Positions 36,416-47,092 of a stretch of 64,000 nucleotides of DNA are shown here, one piece after another; position 1 is the first letter of the stretch; the number at the start of each line of letters is the position of its first letter. A program made the position numbers and the translations under genes. The stretch lies in the NCBI RefSeq assembly GCF_026210795.1, contig NC_089439.1:2170001-2234000 (forward strand), in the 5' to 3' direction. The notes under the pieces were generated by a model. That model was given only the letters and a program-made list of their open reading frames with translations. It was not told the origin of the DNA and ran no database searches. This DNA comes from Rhizophagus irregularis (taxonomy: Eukaryota; Glomeromycota; Glomeromycetes; Glomerales; Glomeraceae).

Positions 36416-37287
36416 ATGGAAAATCAAAGTGATTTATTTATGAAGACTTCAATTGAAAATTTTGGACCGAACGTTGAACCTTTTCTTCAAGAAAGTCAAC
36501 AAATCTATCAACAAATTGATCCACAACTTTTTACCGATCTTTCATTTAATCTTTCAAAAGGTATATTTATATCTATGATAAAAAAAAAATAATTTCGATA
36601 TTTTATATTATTTATTGAAATCATCATTTTTTTTTTATAAAAGATGTTTGTCTTCCTTTGGCCGTAGAAAACAATTTATTGGAATCTTCTGTTGCACAAT
36701 TTGCACAATTTCAATTTTCAACGGATTATTACTCTTATCCTTCTGCTACTGTTCCTTTTTTTGAACCATTACAATTTAATTATTATTATCCTTATTATCC
36801 TGTTTTTGATATTGCTCCAATTCAAGATTCTATGGCAGAGACATCAGGTTTCATCCCATCAAATTATTTCCCTCCAGAACAGAACTTACAATATTTCATC
36901 GTTCCACAAATTCCACAACAATTTGATGCTCAATGTACTCAAACAAATTTCTTTGATTCTCCTAATTCATCATCATCCTCTCAATCAAACTTTGTCAAGC
37001 AATCACCAAAATTTTCTTCACCTCAATTAAATTTAAAAGTTACAGAAAATTTAGTTAATATGAATAATTATACTGTGATGGATGAATCTAAACTAGAGAA
37101 GAAAAAATTACAAAATAGAGCTGCTGCGCAAAGAGCTCGAGAGAAGGAAAAATTTTTGATAGAAAATTTGAGGAATGAGAATGAAATGTTAAAGAAGGTG
37201 TACGAAGAAAAAGTTGAAGAAATGAAGAGGTTGAATTCTATATTGGAATCGATTGAAAAAGAAAGAATGTTAAAAGTAAATTTATAA
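36416..37287 (+). CDS. bZIP transcription factor (262 aa, 2 exons)
   Basis: Exon 1 is 36416-36560 and exon 2 is 36644-37287. They are joined by a GTATAT..AAAAG intron of 83 bp, which restores a GAT codon and the frame. The C-terminal third is a bZIP domain. The basic region (about residues 198-221) is KKLQNRAAAQRAREKEKF, with the family invariant N (about 206) and R spaced N-x7-R. It is followed by a leucine zipper of about four heptads (IENLRNENEMLKKVYEEKVE then EMKRLNSIL). The NRAAAQRAR form is Yap/AP-1-like. The N-terminal part is rich in Q, Y, F, P and S, as in activation regions, and the serine run SSSSS lies near residue 160. The protein is expected in the nucleus as a dimer on DNA. Targets cannot be inferred. 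The start is the first ATG of a frame opened after a poly-T-rich leader. Confidence 0.88.
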
Positions 37288-39275
37288 TGATCATCAAGTC
37301 AAGGATATGATTTTTGTATGTTTTCTTTCTTCAATATATTTTTATATACATTATATATATAGTTTTATATAGCGTACTTGTAATATTGTTATCTAGCCTA
37401 TATAGCCTATTTAGCCAAATGTTACGCTACTAAATTTGTAAATTTTATGCATGGTAAAATTTGGCGATCCAAAAAATGGTATATATATAATATTTTTTTT
37501 CTTAATAAAAAAAAAATTATTTTTACTCGTACGAAATCATTTTTTTTTAAAAAAAAAATAAAGTAAATATTTTAAAGTGGAACGATAATTAATGGGATTT
37601 TAAACATTTAACATGACTATTAATAATTTGAAAGTATCATAAACTTCATATAATGTATATATACAAAAAAAATAAAGATAACGCTATAATTATAAAATTC
37701 ACGTAATTAACATGTATTAATGTGATGATATATAATATAATAATATTATTGAGGACATGAAGAATTTTTAGCTGACCTGGTAATTCTATTTCATTTAATA
37801 ACGTGGATTATTATTATTATTATTATTAGTTTAACAAAATAAGGTTATTATTTTTCTTTACACAGAATGATCTTAACGAATATTAAAATATTAATTTTTA
37901 TTTGATGAAATATTTGATGATAATATCATTTGATTTGAAGAAACCGTTTCGTTGGATTTGTTATATTTGGTATGATGATCTACAGTAGTTGCTGTTGTTT
38001 TAAAGTAAGTTAACGAACTTTTTTATCTTAATTCTTTTTTTTTTATAAGCATGATAAGTTGATAAGATCAATATAGTACTATATAGTATATAGTATTTTA
38101 AATAAATTTGCTAAGATATGTAAATATTTGTTTAAAGAAGATATAGATTTAATATTGACAATAATCGAATTATGAGAAAGATTTGAAAATGTCGAATCCA
38201 TTAAGAAAATAACGAGAATATTTTAATATATCAAGTATATTTTAAATATTATACATATATATATTAATTTAAATTTCTTTTTGTAGTAGCGAATATTTTG
38301 GAGATTATCAGATTTCTGATATATATAAGTCACCTAACGCTAACGTTTGGTTACTATTTACGATTTAAGAATTTTTAAAAGAGGTGCGAAATATGATGAT
38401 TTCTCTAATAAAATTAGTTCATCATTTAGCTATAAGTAATCACGTTACTTGAAGTAGCTACAAGTATCATCTGAAGTTATTTATAGAATTGAGGGTTGTA
38501 ATATAATGAAGAATTGATTTACGGTAATTTCTATTATTTAATTTGTGTTAATTGGTCGAGTAATTATCATGGTAATCATTATGTGTTTATTAATTATAGG
38601 ATCATATGATCATGAGATTGACATATTATTTGGAGGAAGCACTTAAGTAACACTATATTAACACCCTCGTACGTATTCAGATATCTTTTTTTTTTCCAAG
38701 ATGATCGTGACGTTTTCTAAGAAAATTATTTATTCTTTTTAGGAATAAATTATTATTCCTGAAATTATTAAAATTATTTAGGGATATGGAAATCAATAAT
38801 TATACGGAAGTGTGAAGATTACTACAGAATTTCACGTACTGCAATTATTAGTTGAAAATACATCAACAATTAATAGTATTGGTGTGTGACAATTTTTAAA
38901 GAAATTTTTTTTTGTTTCTTAGTAAAAAAATTAATTATTTATTTTTGTGACATTTTTTTTAAAAAAAAAAAATAGTAGAAAACTGTTTAAATCACCCATC
39001 TGAATGAATATGGGCTCTATAAGTCTTTATGTTGATGATTTTTATATAAGAAATGTTAATTTTAATAAATTCAATATATCTATAATTAAAGTAAAGATCT
39101 GGAAATGCGTTCACAATACTTGTAAGTTGATAGGTTGTATCTGTAATGTTCTAAAATAAAAAAAAAATAAAATGTAAATATAAATTTAATGTATTAACAA
39201 TATATACAATTATCATAATTAAGATCAATATTCTAACCAGAACTCAGATTTCTTTTGTAGATAGCTAAAATGGAT
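37288..39275. other. AT-rich intergenic stretch
   Basis: T-run/A-run palindromes lie at about 37540-37558 and 38957-38972, and a TTA run at about 37810-37829. No gene was seen. Confidence 0.4.
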
Positions 39276-39515
39276 TTATATCTGAATTGCTTGCAAATAC
39301 CCGTTACGCGCTAGTTTTACAAAATCATCCAATGCGTGAGATACTGTGGGTCCATATGTCTGCTCCGTTGCATCCTTGACTTAGTATAAAACGGCATCAT
39401 TTTTGCTTGCATTTTTGGATTTGGATAGTTTCTGTGTGTAGTTAATATCATAGCCTATAACGTGCAGCAATGGTGACCTCCCGCTGGGCACTACCTTCAT
39501 TATGTCTTCAATCTG
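39276..39515 (-). pseudogene. Gene fragment with an in-frame stop, unrecognised
   Basis: On the minus strand, from a TTTAACAG acceptor, about 80 codons read IEDIMKVVPSGRSPLLHVIG then YDINYTQKLSKSKNASKNDA. After VLY there is a TAA, then VKDATEQTYGPTVSHALDDF and VKLARNGYLQAIQI up to a final TAA. One frame throughout with a single internal stop and normal protein composition suggests a broken exon. The family was not recognised. Confidence 0.45.
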
Positions 39516-40305
39516 TTAAAATCTTGCTATTGTTCTTAAACAGCCCTGCAAATTTAGTTAGTTTCCTTGGATTTAACATCTCATGTTGATATGCTGAAGA
39601 GTTGTAATCTGTATCATTTTATTTTGAATCATACTAATTATAGATGGATGTTCCTTTTTTTTTCATGATAATGATTTATTGATTTTAGATTAAGATTATA
39701 ACTTTCAATATGTAATGCCCATGAACTTAGCAAGTCGTTCTTTGTAGGCGATACCTTTATCAAAAAATTTTACAAGACTAAAAGATAAAAGTATGACTTT
39801 TTATTGATAATATTCTACCTTTTTAACCTATGTAAGGCAATAAATAACGACCCTTTTGTTGATCTAAATGAGTTAGGTTTGATTGACTTTATATTTGAAA
39901 CATAATCTAACGTGGAAAAATAATAATATATATATTATTATTCAAATTGTAAAAGAGACTCCGCAGTTTCAGAATTGAATTTTTATTACTACTGATTTGA
40001 AAATTAGTAATAATGATAATATTTTATTATAACAAAGTATTTTACTAAGTTTTTCAAAAATAGAGTACACGTGATCTAAAATTATGTCATCAAACTTTGC
40101 AAATGACGTACATTAAATCCATTAATCAAGGGAATCAATGATTTTAAAACCAAAATATAAAAGTTTAAATTTATACTGGAAATGACAAATTTTCACGTCG
40201 TATTAAATGTATAAATGAATATATATATATATATATACGTATATTTATTTATTTTTTTACTAAATCTTAAATCTTATTTAAAAAATCTTTAATAATAATA
40301 AAAAG
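39516..40305. other. AT-rich spacer and promoter of the acidic protein gene
   Basis: It contains an AT dinucleotide run at about 40220-40236, which may act as the TATA region of the gene starting at 40306. No other gene was seen. Confidence 0.35.
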
Positions 40306-41011
40306 ATGGTTCAAGTATCGAAAATAACGAAAAGAAGAAAATCTATAATGAGAACTACTATTAAAACTAGAAATTTTAAGAATTCTCACAAGGAAGCTTT
40401 TTTTCAAACTTCGAGAACTTGGCGTTTTTCGTAAGTAAAAAATTGTCAATTTAAGTTCTTATTATGTTAATAAAATTCAATGATTGACTTTTTGTTATAT
40501 ACTGTATAATAATAGACTAAATAATCCAAAGAATCATAAAGTGATCCGAAAGCCAAGGAAACAGGAAACAAACCAATCAAAGATCAAAAATACATCCAAA
40601 AATGATAAATCAAGAATAATACAAGAAATATATGAAATGTTTAATGAAACATTCAATGTTGATGATATCGATGATCTTGATGATCTTGATGTAGAAATGA
40701 GTGAGATGAATGATGATGTCGATAACGATATTGATGAAGAGATAGTTGATGAAGAGATAGTTGATGAAGAGATGGTCGATGCTGAAGATAATAATTGTGA
40801 TAAATGTACTACTGATGTACATGTTGATTTTAATAAAACAAGTGTAGCAAATCAAGTGACAGAGAATGACACAAGCAGCATCGCTCAATCCCTTGATCCC
40901 CTTGGCCCATGCGGTGGAGTATCTGATACAAAAGACAAAGGGGTAAAATATGATTTTATATGTGATTGTTGCAAATCCAAATTTAAAATCCAAATTTTAT
41001 TATCTATATAA
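40306..41011 (+). CDS. Acidic hypothetical protein (206 aa, 2 exons)
   Basis: Exon 1 is 40306-40430 and exon 2 is 40516-41011. The donor TTTTTC/GTAAGT and acceptor AATAATAG/ACTAAA restore a serine codon and keep one frame. The N-terminal 80 residues are strongly basic (VSKITKRRKSIMRTTIKTRN; VIRKPRKQETNQSK). The middle is strongly acidic with a short repeat (DDIDDLDDLDVEM; EEIVDEEIVDEEMVDAED). The C-terminal part has CDKC and CDCCKSKF cysteine pairs that might bind a metal. There is no signal peptide or membrane span. No known domain was recognised. The last codons after DTKDKG could be a read-through of an unrecognised donor (GGGGTAAAA), so the true C-terminus may differ. Confidence 0.55.
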
Positions 41012-44000
41012 ATAATTAACATAATTAATATAATAATATAATAATTAATGTAATTTTTTTTAATTCTATATCTAATAAATAGTACATTTTACTATACAGT
41101 ATATTATTATCGTGTATTCTTAAGTTGACTGTTATTAATTTGATTTAAAAAAAATAAATTTTTATTAAAACCTTTTATTTTCACAGCCAAATTTCCCGTA
41201 ATAGTATAAATTCGGAATAAAATAATGCTTACGAGTAAATATTTACTACTTAGAAAGATTCATACTTTTTTCCCCCTAAAAACATTTGGTTTCTTCCGGT
41301 TACAGATCTAAATAATCTGATGTAATTTATTATTACAAAGCCAAGAAAAATATAATGGTTACTTAATTTTTTTTGCATATTTAAATTGTCATCAAAAATT
41401 AATAATTAATATTTTTAAAAAAACAACTTTTATCGTTAGATACTTATGTAATTATTTTGTAATAATAATAGATTATTAATTTCAAATTATAAAAAATTTA
41501 TTCGCTGTAAAAACTTTTTAAACTTTAATGATACGTGCTGAATTAGTCATCCTTTATTAGTCATATTTTTTATATTCAAAAGAGCAATTTTGCGTTTGAT
41601 ATTGTTTCTTAGGAATTGATTCCAAAGTATTTAAATTTTCATCTAAATTCTGTTTGGATTATTGAATAAGTCGCATGAATGTTTGCTGACAGAGGCTTAC
41701 TTCACATTTCCCGTTACACATGTTGATCATTTATTCCCATGTTGATTAAATTTATTTCCGGAATAAACAGAGTAATCACGTGCTCATTTATGAAACACTT
41801 TGCGGACCAATCTACGCATAGACAGTCACTATAAACGGATTTTCATTATCTTACTTAGGTCATTTCTTGTAAATACATATGTAATGTTACATTGTAACCA
41901 ATGTTTGACATTATTCACTTTAAGAATTTTTCAATTAAATTGGTTTAGACTATAATTATAATTATTTTTAACGCTAATACCAACTTACGTGTGGTTTATT
42001 GATTTTTTTAGGATTTACTTTAATAAAAATTTCACGGATGAAACTATTTACTAAAAAGGGTTACATCCCCGATTTGTCGATCATACCAGAAATAATGAAC
42101 CAAATTCCAATTTCACGGAGAGTGCCTAACTTCGGGACTATGGCCTAAACTGAAGTCGAAATTAAGATCGTATAATAACGGTCTCGGTCGATAAAAAGTG
42201 TCATTGTTTAATAAATATAAAAAAAAGAAGTGTCTTTATATATTAAAAATACTTTGCAATAATTATATTCTTAATGAATTATCTTTAAAAGTAATTATTA
42301 TTTTCAAGTATATAGAAATTAATTTGTAAGACATGCGCTCTCGTATTACTGCATACGATATATCATTCAATTAATTCGTTTAATTATACAATAGATAAAA
42401 TTTATTTTATCATTCATATAATAAACGAGATAATCGGTTTCTATTTGCTAAGAAACGGCCGCAGTGTGCATGTGACTGCGTTAAAATATATTACTGTAGG
42501 TGAGATCAGAGGATAATTTTTTAATACGTTACGATGGTCCAATCAATGTTTTTAAATTAGATGAAAGTTACACCATTGAATTTTTCATTTTTAAAAATTT
42601 TAAACATATGCACGCTCTTGATTGGATTTAACCGTCACAATGGGACATGTTATGTCCCACAAACACACTTGAGAGTGTCTTGAGGGTGAAACTCGTATTT
42701 GTCCCTGTTTTAACCTAATTTTGTCAATACCAATTGAAGTATAATGGCATAATTTCTACTATAATTCTCTACATGTTAATACACATAAAATTACTAGAAA
42801 CAAGTACAATTGTGCTGCTTGGGCATTATTCTGTTAAAGCTTTTTTGGAACAGTGTATAGAACAATCTAAATAATGCTTTTGGACTATTATATTACCAAA
42901 ATGCTATTTGAATGTATCATTGATGATTATGTACGCATCAGCTAACTGGTATACCATATTTATATTTATCATCCTCAAGTAAGATCGGCGAAGTTTTTTT
43001 TTTTATATTGCCTTAAAGACTTACACCATTGGGTCCATTGGTATATCCATTACCAACAATAATTATTCTAATAAAGCAAAAGAAGTAATAATTAAATTGC
43101 ATTTTGCAAGAAAAATATAAAAAAAAAATTTGTATTATTTATTATTACACGAAATTTTTATAATACCATGGCAACGAATAATGATAGAACCAAAATTTTT
43201 GCCATAAATATAACAAAGCTTATATTAAAAAACATAAGTATATTAAATTACTTTACACAATTTCTTTCACGGTAACATTGTCAAGTTTAAAAACGTTAAA
43301 TGTTCCACTTATAAAATGACTTATTACTATTTTTTTTTGTATTAGAATATTCGCGTAGTATTAGGATTACCCAGCATAGATGACTGGGCGGGAGTCCAAT
43401 AGAAAAGAGGAAAATCCAAGTTTTTGTTCAAAATTTTTTTTGATGATCACAGTCATGTGAACAAAGTTAGCTTAATAACAAAAATTACTGAAGCCCGAAG
43501 TGATGCATTGCCAGCATTAAGAAATTGATGATCAAATGACTAAAAGTCACATGATTTTTCGTGGAATTTTAAGCAAAATTACTAATGAAACTTACAATTT
43601 ACCATGAAATATACAATTTACTTATTCATCAAATCTTAAAGGAACAATAATTTTAGTATAAATTAACAAAAATTGAATTCATGAAAATTATTAAAAGATT
43701 TGCTAAGAACTTTCGGTACTAGATCCAAATAAGATTTTTTACGTCTAAATATTTAACACTGTAATGTTTACATATAATTTAAATTAACTAAATTCTTTAT
43801 TTAAAAGATTATTTAATAATATAGTGTACATTCTTCGCCCATGTACTGTAACATATTAAATATACTTTTTTTTTAACCCGAATTTTCACTCCCAAATTTT
43901 TTTAATATTTTTATAAAGGATATACTTATATATATATATATTTGATAAATCAACTGATTTTGGAGAAAAACAAACATCAACGGCAAAAACAGTAGTGCAT

Positions 44001-44063
44001 ATTCATATTTATATATACTCTATTAAAATCTACTCATAATTACAAAAACCATAAAGTCTACAT
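41012..44063. other. Long AT-rich intergenic stretch
   Basis: No gene or clear element was recognised. There are GC-richer patches near 42.46 kb (GGCCGCAGTGTGCATGTGAC, similar to a phrase at 5.91 kb) and 42.62-42.70 kb (GGGACATGTTATGTCCC, a palindrome). Confidence 0.4.
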
Positions 44064-44569
44064 TTATCTATTTGCCTTTAAGAACGATCGATGACACCAC
44101 CTTGTTAGCCTATCTACTCCACTCCTCCTATCATAATCTAACATATATACACACCTCCAGCCGCCCACACCAGGTGTCCTTTCCTCGTAAGCTGGAGGTG
44201 CTTCCTGTGCATCATCACTAACGTTGGCTTGGCCAGCAATGCCTAAGTACAAAAATGTACAAAAAAATTAGTGCGCGCACTCATTAAGCAGGTAACCCTC
44301 ACAACCATCCTTTTGGTCTCCTTTGACAACTATTAGCGAACACATACAACGTGATTGCTTCCACTATCTACAGTTCACTTCATTCAAACTATTCCGGTCA
44401 CATCATCAAACTGATCATATCATTGGGATCAAGGGGAAAACATCCTTTCGGACGACACCCGATACACTTACAACCAAAGTCTTGATGATAAATGTGAAAC
44501 TGTCTACCTTTGCTAGTGGTGTCACTTATGGCTAGTTGTTCATGAGCCCTAGCCTCATCTATGAACAGC
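44064..44569 (-). pseudogene. Possible two-exon gene end with a PPxY motif, minus strand
   Basis: This patch is clearly less AT-rich than its flanks. On the minus strand one open frame reads LFIDEARAHEQLAISDTTSK then GRQFHIYHQDFG up to a GTAAGT near 44450. After TACTTAG at 44243 another reads IAGQANVSDDAQEAPPAYEE then RTPGVGGWRCVYMLDYDRRS, ending at a stop at 44064. The phases fit a single intron of about 210 bp. APPAYEE is a PPxY motif, which in known proteins recruits WW domains such as those of Nedd4-type ubiquitin ligases. No 5' start was found. The opposing plus-strand frame at 44323 is a competing reading. Confidence 0.3.
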
Positions 44570-45331
44570 TGACATAAATCCTTTTTTTACGTATCTTGGC
44601 ATCTACAAAAATAGTGGTCAGGTTAGTGGTCAGAAAACGTTATTACCACTAACCAAACCTTAAAAAAAAAACTTTTGAAAAAATACCCTCCACACAGTGT
44701 TTGAAACACCGAAAAGGAAGGGATAAGAAATAAAAAAAAAGAGAAAAAATAGGTCAAGAAAAGGAATGGAACAAGAGAGGGAAAGAAAGGATGGAATTTT
44801 TTTTTAAAAATTTTCGGATGGAGAGGTATTTTACATAAATTTTTAGATAAAAATGAAAGATTTTTCCCACGGAGTTTGGAAGCTCTTGATCTTTTAAAAA
44901 ATTTGTGTCATTGTTAAACAAATCAATATAGATTTTTTTTCTGTTAGAGATGACTCACGATTATTGATCATGTGATCATGCATAAATACGCTCTATTAAT
45001 GTATTGATTGTAATAACAAAATGAGATTTATAATATCAAGGTCCGTTTATAGGATTGATAACTTTTTATACATGAGACGTTATTTTTATGTTAAGTGGTT
45101 TCAAGTTAACCAATATTTATTGGAAAGCATCACAGTATGATTAAAAAGTACAACCATTAGCTGTTTGTACTCCAGTGAGACTGGACTTCGCTCAAATGAT
45201 TTCGTTCACTACACATAATTGATTGTACAAAAATAATCAATACATTTTCGGAATCAAAAACATAGTTACAAAATAATCTATGTACTTCATCGAAGAATTA
45301 CTTTTATCGTTAGATATACAATTTTCGGAAT
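44570..45331. other. Intergenic stretch
   Basis: It contains a purine-rich patch at about 44.71-44.80 kb (a C/T-rich tract on the minus strand) that could be a promoter element for the minus-strand frames below it. No gene was seen. Confidence 0.3.
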
Positions 45332-46440
45332 ATGTTCCTTGTGATCACGCATCATCCAGTTTTGGATACATATTATAATACAGGATGTAGAAATTGTAAT
45401 TATAGCGAGGTAAGTTTTTTCGATTGATCATGGCCGATGAAATCATGGCGAATGCAATTATAATACTTTTGTGTTACCTTAACTTTATACTAATTACTGA
45501 GATCAAGATCCATACATTAATCGTCCGATTTCCACTTTCGTCATCATGAATCTGTTCTATCGTTAACGTATGAAATAATTTGTATATATTGGAATCTTTG
45601 AATAAAAAGAAACGCTATACTACTGTTATGACCCTGAATGGAGGGTCAGATTATATTAGTCTTCATCATCAACCAAAAAACAATTTCCTTGTTATTGATA
45701 TTTATTTAACGGAGCTTCTCTAGTATAAGGAGGCGGAGACTATTGGTTTACGCTGGAAAATGGAAGAATATATCAGCAATATATGTGATTAAAAAATTTG
45801 TCGATAATAAAGAGGCATGTCATTAGTAACACCTTTCGTTATATAAAATAAAATATTAATGGTTCACTTTCTTTCTAGGCTTATTTAACAAACATAGCCA
45901 GCGGTCATAAACATATAATCCAGTTTTACGGACTCACGACGTCACAAAGTAAAAATAAAATTATGCGATAACCTATTGATATGCTTTTTTTATTGTTAAT
46001 GAGGAGAAATATTTGCTTGTTCTTGAGTATGCGGATGGTGGAACACTAAAGTATAAGTTTTATTTTTGTTGTAAACTAATTATGATTTATTTGAATAGAA
46101 TGTTGGGAACTCGAACCAGAAAAACGGCCAGAATCTTACCAAGGAAATTCACCTCTTCGAAGAGTGCTTTGCACCAGAATTAAATAGCATTGATTCCGAA
46201 AACAATGATACGTTTATTGTTCCTTATTCCAAAGAGGAGATATACGAAAAAATAGGATATGAAGATTCAGACTTGTCAAATTGCAATAAAGATTGTGACC
46301 TAAATGTGATCATGACTTTTCAAGAATCTTATATTCATATATCACTTTTTGTTTTCCAATGTAGTTTATTCAATAGAGTATTTTTTTCTTTCTATCTTAA
46401 AATTTTTATACGAACATTTATTTTGTATAGAGTAAAATAA
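45332..46440 (+). pseudogene. Protein kinase remnant lacking the catalytic centre
   Basis: Kinase-type exons are recognisable in order. They are an N-terminal piece ending TYYNTGCRNCNYSE before GTAAGT (45332-45416); an N-lobe piece VYAGKWKNISAIYVIKKF with the ATP-lysine position but a ruined glycine loop (about 45730-45815); HKHIIQFYGLT (about 45900-45950); and the hinge EEKYLLVLEYADGGTLK (about 46000-46050). Then comes CWELEPEKRPESYQG, the subdomain XI signature (about 46101-46145), and an acidic tail. The catalytic loop (HRDL-type) and DFG segments are absent: the hinge is followed directly by subdomain XI across an 80-bp intron-like gap. The donor after KEA reads GC rather than GT. The layout is that of the expanded Rhizophagus kinase family, here internally deleted and very probably inactive. 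Confidence 0.75.
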
Positions 46441-47092
46441 AAAGCTAGATTTTTTATTACAAGTGTTGATATTTGTGTATTAGTTGTGCGAATAATCAAT
46501 AAACAATTTTTTCATTAATATCATACATAACTAAAGCGTAAGTTGCAACAGTGTTTTGTATATAGTAGAAATTCGTGACACCTGCCTGTTAAAAAAAATA
46601 TTTCACTTCTACGAAACATGTAGTTTCTCTTCATTTAAATGAAAATTATCTGAAGAATCGAATTGATGTTTTTTAAAATGAAGAAAGGAAAACTTTCATA
46701 TGGTACATTTCTCGTATTATCTCTCTCGCAATTGTCCCCTCATTAAAAAAAAAATTTTTGAAAATAAAATTGAATATATCCATATAATTATGCTAATAAA
46801 AAACCTTATTTTATTTAAGCAATAAGTAAAAACCTATTTAAGATATTTTATTATTTCTTTATTCTTGATTACGATGAAAAAGATCGCAAGAATGCTACTG
46901 TACATGATAATGATTTTTTCAATATGCTAATATATTAATATGCAGAGTAATATCCGAAATTAGAATATCTATAACTAGTTTACACTTGTACATAAATTAA
47001 TTTTACAGATAATTAATAGCAATGCGGAGTAGTAATCTTCTAAGAAACCTTTATAGTAGGCGGTCTATCAGTCCACATTTTTAAAACTATGT
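46441..47092. other. AT-rich spacer
   Basis: 3' flank of the kinase remnant (plus) and of the Crinkler remnant (minus). Nothing else was seen. Confidence 0.4.

Noticed and set aside
36692-37030. 112-codon plus-strand frame within the bZIP gene
   Set aside because: Alternative frame of the real exon; the bZIP motif lies in the other frame.
40610-40993. 127-codon minus-strand frame
   Set aside because: Complement of the acidic GAT/GAA-rich coding repeat of the 40306 gene; isoleucine-rich composition follows from that.
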